Below are positions 8,247 through 17,289 of a stretch of 64,000 nucleotides of DNA, piece after piece (within the stretch, counting starts at the first letter, position 1; each line of letters opens with the position of its first letter). This DNA is from Clostridium sp. Marseille-P299 (GTDB lineage Bacteria > Bacillota > Clostridia > Lachnospirales > Lachnospiraceae). The translations under genes were made by a program, and so were the position numbers. The stretch covers positions 1,984,001 to 2,048,000 of the forward strand of contig NZ_FJVE01000007.1 of NCBI RefSeq assembly GCF_900078195.1, written 5' to 3'. Under the pieces are notes generated by a model, which did no database searches, was not told where the DNA came from, and was given only the letters and a program-made list of their open reading frames with translations.

Positions 8247-8999
8247 ATGACAATTTACTACAACGCAACCGACCGCAAACCGCTGGTCAAAGCCATCAGC
8301 GAGTTCACCGGAGCAAAGCCGGTCTACCTGAAAACTCCGACCTACGCTTACCAAATCGACTACTTTACGGTCAACCGTGAAGGCAACCTTGAGTTTGACG
8401 ATATGGCTGACAGCGAGGAAATCGAAAAGCTCATCGAAGCACTGGCCCAGAAAGGCTTCATCGCTGAGTCCACCGAATACGCCAGCGAACAGCAGGAACC
8501 GGTCATCGACGGCGAGGAACCATTGGAGGATTGCCCTCTGGCATACGCAACACCGGAAGATGAAATCACCGGCATCTGCATTTCCATGCCTCGCAGCATT
8601 TTCACCGATGCTAACCTCGAAAACCTGAAAGGCATCATTGCCGCCAAGCGCAGTCTTATCTGCAAGGCGCTGGGTACAGACGACCTGCCGTTGGAGATTA
8701 CCGACACAAAGGTTTCCTTCCCTTGGTTCCCCGGCCAGCCGGATGCAGACAGCGTGAAGGCTTATGACACCTTTATCTGCAAGCTCTGCGAAATGGCCCG
8801 AAACCAGAAGCGTGTAAACGGTACCGAAAAGCAGGTCGACAATGAGAAGTACGCTTTCCGCTGCTTCCTGCTCCGCCTCGGCTTCATCGGCAACGAATAC
8901 AAAACCGAACGAAAAATTCTCTTGAATAACCTGACCGGATCTTCCGCATTCAAAAGCAGCGCTAAGAAGGAGGTGTCCAGCGATGAGATTTCCGAATAA
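8247..8999 (+). CDS. Virulence-related-type accessory protein
   Basis: A 250-residue acidic protein of a family common in clostridial phages and integrative elements, often labelled 'virulence-related protein' without a demonstrated role. The N-terminus (MTIYYNATDRKPLVKAISE) and the middle region (QPDADSVKAYDTFICKLC) match what I remember of that family. AAAGGAGG lies just upstream of ATG 8247, and repeated promoter element A precedes the gene. It overlaps the DUF4314 gene by 17 bp. No catalytic motif is seen. Confidence 0.75.
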   Translation: MTIYYNATDRKPLVKAISEFTGAKPVYLKTPTYAYQIDYFTVNREGNLEFDDMADSEEIEKLIEALAQKGFIAESTEYASEQQEPVIDGEEPLEDCPLAYATPEDEITGICISMPRSIFTDANLENLKGIIAAKRSLICKALGTDDLPLEITDTKVSFPWFPGQPDADSVKAYDTFICKLCEMARNQKRVNGTEKQVDNEKYAFRCFLLRLGFIGNEYKTERKILLNNLTGSSAFKSSAKKEVSSDEISE

Positions 9000-9207
9000 G
9001 GCAACAGTGGATTTAATCCGCAGCCAGTATCCTGCTGGCACTCGTGTGGAGCTGGTCCAGATGGACGATGCGCAGGCTCCTCCGGTCGGCACACTTGGAA
9101 CCGTCTGGGGCGTGGATGACACTGGCTCCATCATGGTGCATTGGGACAACGGCTCTGGCCTGAATGTGGTCTACGGCGTCGATGTTTGTCGAAAAGTGTC
9201 GAAATAA
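8983..9207 (+). CDS. DUF4314 small protein
   Basis: A 74-residue protein built as one small beta-barrel-like domain (YPAGTRVELVQMDD, GTLGTVWGVDDTGSIMVHWDNG), the usual form of DUF4314 proteins found in clostridial mobile elements. The function is unknown. ATG 8983 follows AAGGAGGTG. It is translationally coupled to the preceding gene. Confidence 0.8.
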   Translation: MRFPNKATVDLIRSQYPAGTRVELVQMDDAQAPPVGTLGTVWGVDDTGSIMVHWDNGSGLNVVYGVDVCRKVSK

Positions 9208-9264
9208 TCTACACAAATATACCGGTAAAACATCGTGCAGTATTCTACGATTTATATCGCAGAA

Positions 9265-9301
9265 ATGACTTGCTATTATGTGCTTTTAGAGCGAATATGT
9301 G
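9265..9301 (+). promoter_or_regulatory. Repeated 37-bp promoter-like element, copy B
   Basis: This copy has TTGCTA, a 17-bp spacer containing CTTTTAGAGC, and GAATAT. It is the closest relative of copy A (few differences over 37 bp) and lies 41 bp upstream of the start at 9343. Confidence 0.7.
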
Positions 9302-9342
9302 TACACCGAAAGGGAAAACACATTTTACGGAGGAACAACACC

Positions 9343-9705
9343 ATGAAGAAAATTGAACTTTTTGAAAGAGCCATTGCAGAGCAGGCCGGAAGCCTGAAGG
9401 AATACGGTATTAACGGCACCATGTTCTGGGCCTACCGCAAGAGCCTCGACGCAGGCAACGACCTGATTGATTTTAATGAGGTCATTTGGGACGAGGACAT
9501 TGAAGCCATCGCCGCCTGCATGAAAGAAAACGGCATCGCTGAATTTACCATCAGCAGCACCTTCTCCAGCCTGATTCCCACCCTTGCAGCTTTTGAAAAG
9601 CACGGCTTCAAGATGGATGGCATCACCGAGGTCAACGCCAACTACACCGACTGGCAAACCAACCAGAGAGCCAGAATCCCGGCCATCCGCATGATGAGCG
9701 TTTAA
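9343..9705 (+). CDS. Conserved accessory protein of clostridial mobile elements
   Basis: A 120-residue acidic protein without a recognised catalytic motif. It resembles a small family (I believe DUF7698) that travels with DUF4314 in clostridial phages and conjugative elements. The segment FTISSTFSSLIPTLAAFEKHGFKMDG suggests an alpha/beta fold. GGAGGAACAACACC precedes ATG 9343, and promoter element B lies immediately upstream. An upstream in-frame extension covers the promoter element and is rejected. Confidence 0.65.
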   Translation: MKKIELFERAIAEQAGSLKEYGINGTMFWAYRKSLDAGNDLIDFNEVIWDEDIEAIAACMKENGIAEFTISSTFSSLIPTLAAFEKHGFKMDGITEVNANYTDWQTNQRARIPAIRMMSV

Positions 9706-9718
9706 GGAGGTGCAGAGT

Positions 9719-9946
9719 ATGTGGCACGAAGGTTCCCTGAAAGTATACGACAGCATCTTCCACTACTGGATGAAGGTATTTGAAGAGCCATCTCAGTACG
9801 GAATCAACGGTGGAAAAATCAGCAAACTGATGCTCAAGAGGAACGGCAAAATCGTATGTAATTACGATAGAGGCTGGGACATCAGACCAAACGACCCGGA
9901 CACCGAACTTGCGCTTGAGCTTCTGATTCACAGCAACAATTACTAA
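9719..9946 (+). CDS. Small conserved protein (DUF7678-like)
   Basis: A 75-residue protein. The motifs YGINGGKISKL and YDRGWD with a following Pro-Asp match my recollection of a small family in clostridial mobile elements (DUF7678). AAGGAGG at 9704-9710, overlapping the previous stop codon, precedes ATG 9719. The function is unknown; it probably forms an operon with the gene at 9343. Confidence 0.65.
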   Translation: MWHEGSLKVYDSIFHYWMKVFEEPSQYGINGGKISKLMLKRNGKIVCNYDRGWDIRPNDPDTELALELLIHSNNY

Positions 9947-9963
9947 ACCTATGCTAATAAAAT

Positions 9964-10026
9964 AGCCCTGAGACTGAGCTGCAAAGCTCTTTCTCTCGTA
10001 GTGCAGCCGACGGGCTGTATTTTTTA
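9964..10026 (+). ncRNA. Structured RNA / terminator upstream of large terminase
   Basis: An outer stem AGCCC (9964-9968) with GGGCT (10012-10016) is followed by TATTTTTT. Inside lies a second hairpin, GAGA-CT-GAGCT-GCAA-AGCTC-TT-TCTC (9970-9995), with a GCAA tetraloop. It is more complex than a simple terminator, lies inside a co-directional packaging operon, and ends in the shared T-run plus TATGCCC trailer. It could be a terminator subject to antitermination, or a leader RNA of the terminase gene. Confidence 0.5.
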
Positions 10027-10053
10027 TGCCCTTTTGAAAGGAGGAAGCGGCAC

Positions 10054-11655
10054 TTGCGAAAACTGGAAAATTACACACCAACGAAATTTATGGCTGCGGA
10101 CTCCACCTACAGTAAAGAACTGGCGGATTACGCAGTCAATTTTATAGAATGCCTTTGCCACACCAAAGGCACATGGGCCGGTAAGCCGTTTGAGCTTATC
10201 GACTGGCAGGAGCAGATTATCCGAGACATCTTCGGCACCATCAAACCCAACGGTTATCGACAATTTACGACAGCCTATGTCGAAATCCCCAAGAAAATGG
10301 GCAAGTCCGAGCTTGCCGCTGCGGTGGCACTTCTGCTGACCTGCGGTGACGGCGAAGAACGTGCCGAGGTCTATGGCTGTGCAGCTGACCGCCAGCAGGC
10401 AACCATCGTTTTTGATGTTGCTGCCGATATGGTGCGTATGTGTCCTGCGCTGAATCGCCGTGTCAAAATTCTGGCATCCCAGAAACGAATCGTGTACCAG
10501 CCGACCAACAGCTTCTATCAGGTGCTGTCGGCAGAGGCTTACAGCAAACACGGTTTCAATATCCACGGCGTTGTATTTGATGAGCTGCACACGCAGCCAA
10601 ATAGAAAACTGTTTGATGTTATGACCAAAGGCTCCGGTGATGCCCGAATGCAGCCTCTGTATTTCCTGATCACCACTGCCGGTACCGACACCAATTCCAT
10701 TTGCTACGAAACCCACCAGAAAGCAAAGGATATTCTGGAAGGAAGGAAAATTGACCCGACCTTCTATCCTGTCATTTATGGCGCTGATGAGAACGACGAC
10801 TGGACGGACCCGGCGGTCTGGAAGAAAGCCAATCCCTCTCTCGGTATTACAGTGGGCATTGACAAAGTGCAGGCCGCTTGTGAATCGGCCCAGCAGAATC
10901 CCGCTGAGGAGAACGCTTTCAGGCAGCTGCGCTTGAACCAATGGGTAAAGCAGGCTGTCCGCTGGATGCCAATGGACAAATGGGATGCCTGTGCATTCAA
11001 AGTAACTGAAGAATCCCTACGAGGCCGTGTATGTTACGGTGGCTTGGACCTTTCGTCCACCACAGACATCACGGCTTTTGTATTGGTGTTCCCGCCACTG
11101 GACGAGGATGACAAATATGTGGTCCTCCCGTATTTCTGGATACCGGAAGATACGCTGGAGCTTCGAGTGCGCCGTGACCATGTTCCATACGATGTCTGGG
11201 AGAAACAAGGCTTCCTGCAGACCACCGAAGGTAATGTGGTCCACTATGGCTACATCGAAAAATTCATCGAGCAACTGGGCGAAAAATTCAATATCCGTGA
11301 AATCGCCTTTGACCGCTGGGGCGCTGTGCAAATGGTGCAGAACCTTGAGGGCATGGGATTTACGGTAGTGCCTTTCGGTCAGGGCTTCAAGGATATGTCG
11401 CCTCCGACCAAAGAACTGATGAAGCTGACCTTAGAGCAAAAAATCGCTCATGGTGGTCACCCGGTACTGCGCTGGATGATGGACAACATTTTCGTCCGCA
11501 CAGACCCTGCCGGTAACATCAAAGCAGACAAGGAAAAATCCACAGAGAAAATCGACGGTGCCGTTGCTACTATCATGGGCCTCGACCGTGCGATCCGCTG
11601 TGGCAACAATAACTCTGCCAGCGTCTATGACGAGCGTGGCATACTTTTCATTTAA
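10054..11655 (+). CDS. terL: Terminase large subunit
   Basis: A 533-residue packaging ATPase/nuclease. The Walker A-like motif is PKKMGKSE near residue 86, Walker B is GVVFDELH near residues 171-178, and the nuclease domain begins with YGGLDLSSTTD near residue 328. It translocates DNA into the prohead and cuts at cos. The TTG start at 10054 follows AAAGGAGG. The portal gene follows after 18 bp. Confidence 0.95.
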   Translation: MRKLENYTPTKFMAADSTYSKELADYAVNFIECLCHTKGTWAGKPFELIDWQEQIIRDIFGTIKPNGYRQFTTAYVEIPKKMGKSELAAAVALLLTCGDGEERAEVYGCAADRQQATIVFDVAADMVRMCPALNRRVKILASQKRIVYQPTNSFYQVLSAEAYSKHGFNIHGVVFDELHTQPNRKLFDVMTKGSGDARMQPLYFLITTAGTDTNSICYETHQKAKDILEGRKIDPTFYPVIYGADENDDWTDPAVWKKANPSLGITVGIDKVQAACESAQQNPAEENAFRQLRLNQWVKQAVRWMPMDKWDACAFKVTEESLRGRVCYGGLDLSSTTDITAFVLVFPPLDEDDKYVVLPYFWIPEDTLELRVRRDHVPYDVWEKQGFLQTTEGNVVHYGYIEKFIEQLGEKFNIREIAFDRWGAVQMVQNLEGMGFTVVPFGQGFKDMSPPTKELMKLTLEQKIAHGGHPVLRWMMDNIFVRTDPAGNIKADKEKSTEKIDGAVATIMGLDRAIRCGNNNSASVYDERGILFI

Positions 11656-11673
11656 GAAGGGAGCGTGATTCCT

Positions 11674-13032
11674 ATGGGAATTTTATCTGGAATATTCAAG
11701 GCGAGAGACAAGCCCAGCAATGCCACTGCCGGTAGTGCCTACCGTTTTCTGTTCGGCGGCACCACCTCCGGCAAAGCGGTGACCGAGCGTTCTGCCATGC
11801 AGATGACCGCAGTGTATTCCTGTGTGCGTATCTTGGCAGAGGCTGTGGCCGGACTTCCTCTCCACCTCTATCGCTACACCGATACCGGCGGCAAGGAAAA
11901 AGCCATCGACCATCCGCTGTATGTACTGCTTCACGATGAGCCAAACCCGGAAATGACCTCTTTTGTGTTTAGGGAAACCCTTATGACGCATCTGCTTCTG
12001 TGGGGAAATGCCTATGCACAGATTATTCGCAACGGCAAAGGTGAAGTTGTGGCTCTGTATCCGCTGATGCCAAATCGTATGGTGGTTGACCGTGACGAAA
12101 ACGGCCACCTCTACTACACCTACTACCGAGGCAACGATGAAGCCATCCGTAACAAGGATACGGCAGTCATTTTGCAGCCATCCGATGTGCTGCATATTCC
12201 GGGCCTCGGCTTTGACGGTCTTGTCGGCTACAGTCCTATCGCTATGGCGAAAAATGCTATCGGCATGGCCATCGCCTGCGAGGAATATGGTGCGAAGTTC
12301 TTCGCCAACGGTGCCACACCGGGCGGCATCTTGGAACATCCCGGCACCATCAAAGACCCGCAGCGTGTCCGTGAAAGCTGGCAGAACACATTCGGCGGCA
12401 GTGGCAACGCCAATAAAGTGGCTGTTCTGGAAGAAGGCATGAAATACACGCCTATCTCCATTTCACCGGAACAGGCACAGTTCCTCGAAACGAGGAAATT
12501 CCAAATCAATGAAATTGCTCGAATTTTCAGAGTCCCGCCTCACATGGTCGGCGACCTTGAGAAGTCGAGCTTTTCTAATATTGAGCAGCAGTCTTTGGAA
12601 TTTGTGAAATACACCTTGGAGCCTTGGCTCGTAAGGTGGGAGCAATCGATGATTCGAGCGCTTATTTCCAATTCCGAGAAGGCTGCTTATTTTATCAAGT
12701 TCAATGTGGACGGTCTGCTCCGTGGCGATTACCAGAGCCGTATGAACGGTTATGCCATCGGCAGGCAGAACGGCTGGATGAGCGCAAACGACATCCGTGA
12801 ACTTGAAAATCTGGACCGTATCCCGGCTGAGGAAGGCGGCGATTTATATCTCATCAACGGCAACATGACCAAGCTCAAGGATGCGGGCATTTTCGCAGGA
12901 AAGGAGGAAACGCAGGATGAAGAAATTCTGGAACTGGAAGACCCAGACAGTGACCAATCAGGAGACGCAGGAGGCGGTGACGGAGAGGACTCTGTTTCTA
13001 AACGGCACCATCGCCGAGGAAAGCTGGTTTGA
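11674..13032 (+). CDS. Portal protein, HK97 family
   Basis: A 452-residue portal protein. The N-terminal segment (TERSAMQMTAVYSCVRILAEAVAGLPLHLY) and FRVPPHMVGDLEKSSFSNIEQQ are typical of HK97-type portals, which form the dodecameric DNA channel. ATG 11674 is preferred over GTG 11665 because AAGGGAG ends 10 nt before it. The acidic C-terminal tail overlaps the protease gene by 116 bp in another frame. Confidence 0.95.
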   Translation: MGILSGIFKARDKPSNATAGSAYRFLFGGTTSGKAVTERSAMQMTAVYSCVRILAEAVAGLPLHLYRYTDTGGKEKAIDHPLYVLLHDEPNPEMTSFVFRETLMTHLLLWGNAYAQIIRNGKGEVVALYPLMPNRMVVDRDENGHLYYTYYRGNDEAIRNKDTAVILQPSDVLHIPGLGFDGLVGYSPIAMAKNAIGMAIACEEYGAKFFANGATPGGILEHPGTIKDPQRVRESWQNTFGGSGNANKVAVLEEGMKYTPISISPEQAQFLETRKFQINEIARIFRVPPHMVGDLEKSSFSNIEQQSLEFVKYTLEPWLVRWEQSMIRALISNSEKAAYFIKFNVDGLLRGDYQSRMNGYAIGRQNGWMSANDIRELENLDRIPAEEGGDLYLINGNMTKLKDAGIFAGKEETQDEEILELEDPDSDQSGDAGGGDGEDSVSKRHHRRGKLV

Positions 13033-13669
13033 CGATGATGTCACTCCGCAGCTGTTCAAAGACGAGCTGAACTCCGGCACCGGTGACATTACCGTCTGGA
13101 TCAACTCTCCCGGCGGCGACTGCGTGGCGGCAGCGCAGATTTACAACATGCTGATGGATTACAAAGGCAGCGTGACCGTAAAAATCGACGGTATCGCAGC
13201 TTCCGCAGCATCCGTTATTGCGATGGCCGGTACCAAGGTGCTGGTATCTCCGGTTTCTATGCTGATGATTCACAATCCTATGACCGTGGCCTTCGGCAAC
13301 TCTGCAGAAATGCAGAAAGCCATTGATATGTTGGCCAGCGTGAAGGATTCCATCTTAAACGCATACGAAATCAAAACCGGCCTCTCCCGTACCAAGCTCT
13401 CCCACCTGATGGATGCGGAAACTTGGATGGATGCAAACAAGGCCATTGAACTTGGCTTTGCCGACGAAATCATGCAGCGCTCTGCAATTACAGACGAAGT
13501 CCCTGTGCCGCAGGTCAGCATGATGTTTTCCCGCACCGAAGTGGTGAACTCCCTGATGGAGCGCATTGCTTCCAAGTGCAAAATCGACGCAAAACCCACA
13601 ACCACAGAAACCAAAATCAAAGCCGATTCCCTGATGGATAGGCTCAATCTTATCAAAAATTGGAGGTAA
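12917..13669 (+). CDS. Head maturation protease, ClpP-like
   Basis: A 250-residue ClpP-fold prohead protease. It contains the oxyanion strand SPGGD, the catalytic Ser segment IDGIAASAASVIAMAG and the catalytic His in LMIHNP. It cleaves the scaffold/delta domain of the capsid protein. ATG 12917 follows AAAGGAGG (12899-12906) inside the end of the portal gene. The extended form starting upstream lacks a ribosome site. Confidence 0.93.
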   Translation: MKKFWNWKTQTVTNQETQEAVTERTLFLNGTIAEESWFDDDVTPQLFKDELNSGTGDITVWINSPGGDCVAAAQIYNMLMDYKGSVTVKIDGIAASAASVIAMAGTKVLVSPVSMLMIHNPMTVAFGNSAEMQKAIDMLASVKDSILNAYEIKTGLSRTKLSHLMDAETWMDANKAIELGFADEIMQRSAITDEVPVPQVSMMFSRTEVVNSLMERIASKCKIDAKPTTTETKIKADSLMDRLNLIKNWR

Positions 13670-13675
13670 TTCATT

Positions 13676-14878
13676 ATGACTATTTTGGAACTGAGAGAAA
13701 AGCGTAACAAGGCATGGGAAGCTGCTAAGGCTTTCGTGGAGACCAAGCGTGATAAGGACGGCCTGCTCTCCGAGGAGGATGCTAAGACCTATGCCGAAAT
13801 GGAACAGAAGGTGCAAAACTACACCTCTGAAATCGAGCGTATGCAGTCTATGGAGGCTATGGAAGCCGAACTCAACAAGCCTGTGAACACTCCTATCACT
13901 CACAAGCCTATGAACGGCGGCAAGGATACCGGCGATGGTAAGCCTAAGTCCGGTCGTGCATCCGATGCCTACAGAGCCGGTATGCTCAAGGCGCTCCGCA
14001 GCAACTTCCGCACTATCACGGATGTCCTTTCCGAGGGTATCGATGAGAACGGTGGCTACCTTGTGCCTGAAGAGTACGATTCCCGCCTCATCGACGTGTT
14101 GACTGAGGAGAACATCTTCCGTGGTCTTGCCAATGTTATCACTACCAGCGGCCAGCACAAAATCAACATCGCCGGTGCCAAGCCTGCTGCAGCGTGGATT
14201 GAGGAAGGCGGCGAACTCACCTTCGGTGACGCTACCTTTAGCCAGATCAATCTGGATGCCCACAAGCTCCATGTTGCTGTGAAGGTTACCGAGGAACTCC
14301 TGTACGACAATGCCTTCGGTCTGGAAAACTACATCATCAAGCAGTTCGGTAAGGCTCTGGCCAATGCCGAAGAGGACGCCTTCCTCAACGGCGATGGTGT
14401 TGGCAAGCCTCTGGGCATCTTCGCTACTACCGGCGGCGCTGAAATCGGAGTTACTGCTGCCAGCGCTACCGAAATCACTGCGGATGAAATCATCAATCTG
14501 GTTTACGCTCTGAAGCGTCCTTACCGTAAGAGCGCCAAGTTCATCATGAACGACCAGACCATTGCTGCAATCCGCAAGCTCAAGGACGAAAACGGCCAGT
14601 ATCTGTGGCAGCCTTCCAATCAGGCCGGTGAGCCGGGTAAGCTGTTCGGTTACGATGTGCTGACTTCTCCTTTCGTGCCTACCATCGAGGCTGGTAAGCC
14701 TGTCATCGCCTTTGGTGATTTCAGCTACTACAACATCGGTGACCGCGGCACTCGTTCCTTTGCCGAGCTTCGTGAACTCTATGCCGGTAACGGTATGGTC
14801 GGTTTCGTGGCCAAGGAACGTGTGGACGGCAAGCTGGTCCTTCCTGAAGCCGTACAGGTTCTCAAGATGGGTGCCTAA
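13676..14878 (+). CDS. Major capsid protein, HK97 fold
   Basis: A 400-residue HK97-type capsid protein. The N-terminal about 100 residues are charged and helical (the delta/scaffold domain removed by the protease). The mature part begins near SEGIDENGGYLVPEEYDSRLIDVL, a standard HK97-family signature. Strong codon bias toward GGT, AAG and GCT suggests high expression. GGAGG at 13662-13666 precedes ATG 13676. Confidence 0.95.
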   Translation: MTILELREKRNKAWEAAKAFVETKRDKDGLLSEEDAKTYAEMEQKVQNYTSEIERMQSMEAMEAELNKPVNTPITHKPMNGGKDTGDGKPKSGRASDAYRAGMLKALRSNFRTITDVLSEGIDENGGYLVPEEYDSRLIDVLTEENIFRGLANVITTSGQHKINIAGAKPAAAWIEEGGELTFGDATFSQINLDAHKLHVAVKVTEELLYDNAFGLENYIIKQFGKALANAEEDAFLNGDGVGKPLGIFATTGGAEIGVTAASATEITADEIINLVYALKRPYRKSAKFIMNDQTIAAIRKLKDENGQYLWQPSNQAGEPGKLFGYDVLTSPFVPTIEAGKPVIAFGDFSYYNIGDRGTRSFAELRELYAGNGMVGFVAKERVDGKLVLPEAVQVLKMGA

Positions 14879-14895
14879 GATAGGAGGTGGCAGTG

Positions 14896-15207
14896 ATGAG
14901 CGAACTTTTGACTAAGGTCAAAGAAAATCTGATTCTGGAGCATTCGGCTGACGATGCGCTGATCGAGCGCTTCATCACTGCCGCTGTCTCCTATGCGGAA
15001 AGCTATCAGCACATTACAGCAGGATATTATACGGAAAATGCGATGCCAGCCACTACCGAACAGGCAGTGATTATGCTGGCATCGCACTTCTATGAATCCA
15101 GAGACGGTTCCACAGGCGGCTTCTTTGCGGATAATGTTCAGGCCGGACAGCAGGTCTGGAACACCGTAAATTTACTGCTCTGCCTCGACCGAGATTGGAA
15201 GGTGTGA
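14896..15207 (+). CDS. Head-tail connector, gp6-like
   Basis: A 103-residue helical protein of the phage gp6/YqbG connector type (LLTKVKENLILEHSADDALIERFITAAVSYAE). It would form the adaptor ring under the portal. ATG 14896 follows AGGAGG with 8-nt spacing; GTG 14887 is too close to that site. It lies in the canonical order after the capsid. Confidence 0.85.
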   Translation: MSELLTKVKENLILEHSADDALIERFITAAVSYAESYQHITAGYYTENAMPATTEQAVIMLASHFYESRDGSTGGFFADNVQAGQQVWNTVNLLLCLDRDWKV

Positions 15208-15208
15208 T

Positions 15209-15547
15209 ATGAGCTTTGGCAAAATGAACACCTTTATCGAAATCATGGAAAAGCAGAAAGTTCTGGATGATGAGGGATTTTCTACAGTAACGGATGTGGT
15301 CCTCGCTTCGGTCAGGGCCTACAGGGAAGGTCGGCACGGCAACGAGAAATGGGCCAACCGCAGCACATTTACTGATGCCGCCGACCTTTTCCGTTTCCGT
15401 GTCATTCCCGGACTGACCGTTACTACGGCGATGGTGATTATCTGCGCTGACAGCCGATTTGAAATCACCTCTGTTGAGGATGTGAAAGGCCGTGGAATGT
15501 ATATTGAGGTTCTGGCAAAGGAGGTCGTTTCCAGTGGCACGAGTTGA
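15209..15547 (+). CDS. Head-tail adaptor (SPP1 gp16-like)
   Basis: A 112-residue small beta-rich protein (FGKMNTFIEIMEKQKVLDDEGF; RAYREGRHGNEKWANRSTF; FRFRVIPGLTV), the usual form of head-closure/stopper proteins. It starts 1 nt after the previous stop and overlaps the next gene by 14 bp. Confidence 0.82.
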   Translation: MSFGKMNTFIEIMEKQKVLDDEGFSTVTDVVLASVRAYREGRHGNEKWANRSTFTDAADLFRFRVIPGLTVTTAMVIICADSRFEITSVEDVKGRGMYIEVLAKEVVSSGTS

Positions 15548-15965
15548 TGTAAAAATGCCTGATGAATTTCTGGAGCGCATGTCCCGCCTTGGCAGTAACT
15601 TCGATTCCATTGCAGAAACTGTGCTGCAGGCAGGTGGCGAGGTGGTGCTGGCAAAAACGCAAAGCAACCTCTCCTCAGTCATCGGAAGCGGCACCAAGTA
15701 TGATTCCAGAGCCACCGGTGAACTGGAGTCCTCGCTGGGCCTGACTTCTGTAAAGATGGACCGAAACGGCAACTTCAATATCAAGGTCGGCTTTTCCGAA
15801 CCGAGATCTGACGGTGGCAGCAATGCCCAGCTTGCCAATATCATCGAATACGGCAAAAGCGGTCAGCCTGCAAAACCGTTTCTGAAACCTGCCAAATCTG
15901 CATCGAAAAAACAGTGTGTTGAGGCTATGAAAACAGCCTTTGAATCGGAGGTGGAGAAACTTTGA
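15534..15965 (+). CDS. HK97 gp10-like tail-completion protein
   Basis: A 143-residue protein of the HK97 gp10 family, with the characteristic C-terminal part (NIIEYGKSGQPAKPFLKPA). GTG 15534 is selected because AAGGAGG at 15518-15524 lies 9 nt upstream. It probably joins the tail tube to the connector. Confidence 0.85.
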   Translation: MARVDVKMPDEFLERMSRLGSNFDSIAETVLQAGGEVVLAKTQSNLSSVIGSGTKYDSRATGELESSLGLTSVKMDRNGNFNIKVGFSEPRSDGGSNAQLANIIEYGKSGQPAKPFLKPAKSASKKQCVEAMKTAFESEVEKL

Positions 15966-16303
15966 ATGTGTTATCAGAAACCAAAACACTGCTTGAGGGC
16001 CTCTCCATTCCTGTGGAAACAGGTGTCTTTGAAGGCACAGCGCCAGAGATGTATGTGGTCATCGTACCACTGACGGACACCTTCGACCTCCATGCGGATA
16101 ATGCTCCCGGCTGTGATGTTCAGGAGGCAAGGCTCTCGCTCTTTTCAAAGGGCAACTACACAAAAACTAAAAACAGTATCGTCCGTAGCCTGTTGGCTTC
16201 GGATTTTACCATTACAGACCGAAGGTACATCGAGCGTGAAAACGACACCGGGTACCACCACTACGCCATTGATGTGGCGAAAATCTATGAATTGGAGGAT
16301 TGA
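15962..16303 (+). CDS. Tail terminator-like protein
   Basis: A 113-residue protein (MNVLSETKTLLEGLSIPVETG), overlapping the previous gene by 4 bp at a TTG start. Position and size match tail-completion/terminator proteins in HK97-type phages; motifs are weak, so the name rests mainly on synteny. Confidence 0.72.
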   Translation: MNVLSETKTLLEGLSIPVETGVFEGTAPEMYVVIVPLTDTFDLHADNAPGCDVQEARLSLFSKGNYTKTKNSIVRSLLASDFTITDRRYIERENDTGYHHYAIDVAKIYELED

Positions 16304-16305
16304 TT

Positions 16306-16902
16306 ATGGCTACGATTGGTCTTGATAAATTGTACTACGCATCCATTGTCGAGGATGAAGCTGGCGAAGAAACCTATGACACTCCTGTCCAGCTGGCAAA
16401 AGCAATCTCGGCAGAACTCTCTGTGGAGCTGGCAGAGGCAACTCTTTATGCCGATGATGGCGCTGCGGAAATCGTGAAGGAGTTTAAGTCCGGCACACTT
16501 TCCCTTGGCATCGACGATATCGGCTCGACTGCGGCTTCCGTTCTTACGGGCGCTACCATCGACGATAACAAGGTGCTGATTTCCGGCGGCGAGGACGGCG
16601 GCACTCCTGTTGCTATCGGCTTCAGAGCAAAGAAGTCCAACGGCAAATACAAGTATTACTGGCTGTACCGTGTGAAGTTCGGTATCCCTGCTACAAACCT
16701 TGCTACCAAGGGTGACAGCATTACCTTCTCCACTCCTACCATCGAAGGCACAGTCCTTACCAGAAACAAGGCAGATGCCAGCGGCAAGCATCCTTGGAAA
16801 GCAGAAGTCACTGAGGGTGACACCGGCGTTTCTGCGGATACCATTAAAAACTGGTACTCTTCCGTTTATGAACCTGTTATCACGACTACAGAGGAGGGCT
16901 AA
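16306..16902 (+). CDS. Major tail tube protein, phi13 family
   Basis: A 198-residue tail-tube protein. The N-terminal MATIGLDKLYYASI and the DDGAAEIVKEFKSGTLSLGIDDI segment are typical of the phi13-type family. TTGGAGG precedes ATG 16306. It polymerises into the tail tube around the tape measure. Confidence 0.92.
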   Translation: MATIGLDKLYYASIVEDEAGEETYDTPVQLAKAISAELSVELAEATLYADDGAAEIVKEFKSGTLSLGIDDIGSTAASVLTGATIDDNKVLISGGEDGGTPVAIGFRAKKSNGKYKYYWLYRVKFGIPATNLATKGDSITFSTPTIEGTVLTRNKADASGKHPWKAEVTEGDTGVSADTIKNWYSSVYEPVITTTEEG

Positions 16903-16905
16903 TCG

Positions 16906-17289
16906 ATGGATAAGGAACGCAGCGCAATGATTACTGTCGGCGGTGAGGAATATGAGCTTATCCTCACTACCAAAGCTACCAAGGAAATCGCTGGCCGCTA
17001 CGGTGGCCTTGAGAACTTAGGTGAAAAGCTCATGAAGAGTGAGAACTTTGAAATGGCCATCGGCGAAATCGTCTGGCTCATTACTTTGATGGCAAACCAG
17101 TCCATCCTCATTCACAATCTGAAGAACAAGGAAAATCAGCGTGATTTGCTGACAGAGGATATTGTCGAGCTTCTGACTTCTCCTCTGGATCTGGCTGGCT
17201 ATAAGGTGGCTATCACCGAGGCCCTGTATAAGGGAACCAAGCGCAATGTGGTCAGCGAGGACAATTCAAAAAACGCAGTGGTCGAGTAA
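16906..17289 (+). CDS. Tail assembly chaperone (gpG-like)
   Basis: A 127-residue chaperone located between tail tube and tape measure, the invariant place for gpG-type proteins. Near its 3' end lies an in-frame A AAA AAC slippery heptamer (17268-17274), and a -1 frame stays open to 17477. The product would therefore be made both as G and as a longer G-T fusion. Confidence 0.88.
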   Translation: MDKERSAMITVGGEEYELILTTKATKEIAGRYGGLENLGEKLMKSENFEMAIGEIVWLITLMANQSILIHNLKNKENQRDLLTEDIVELLTSPLDLAGYKVAITEALYKGTKRNVVSEDNSKNAVVE

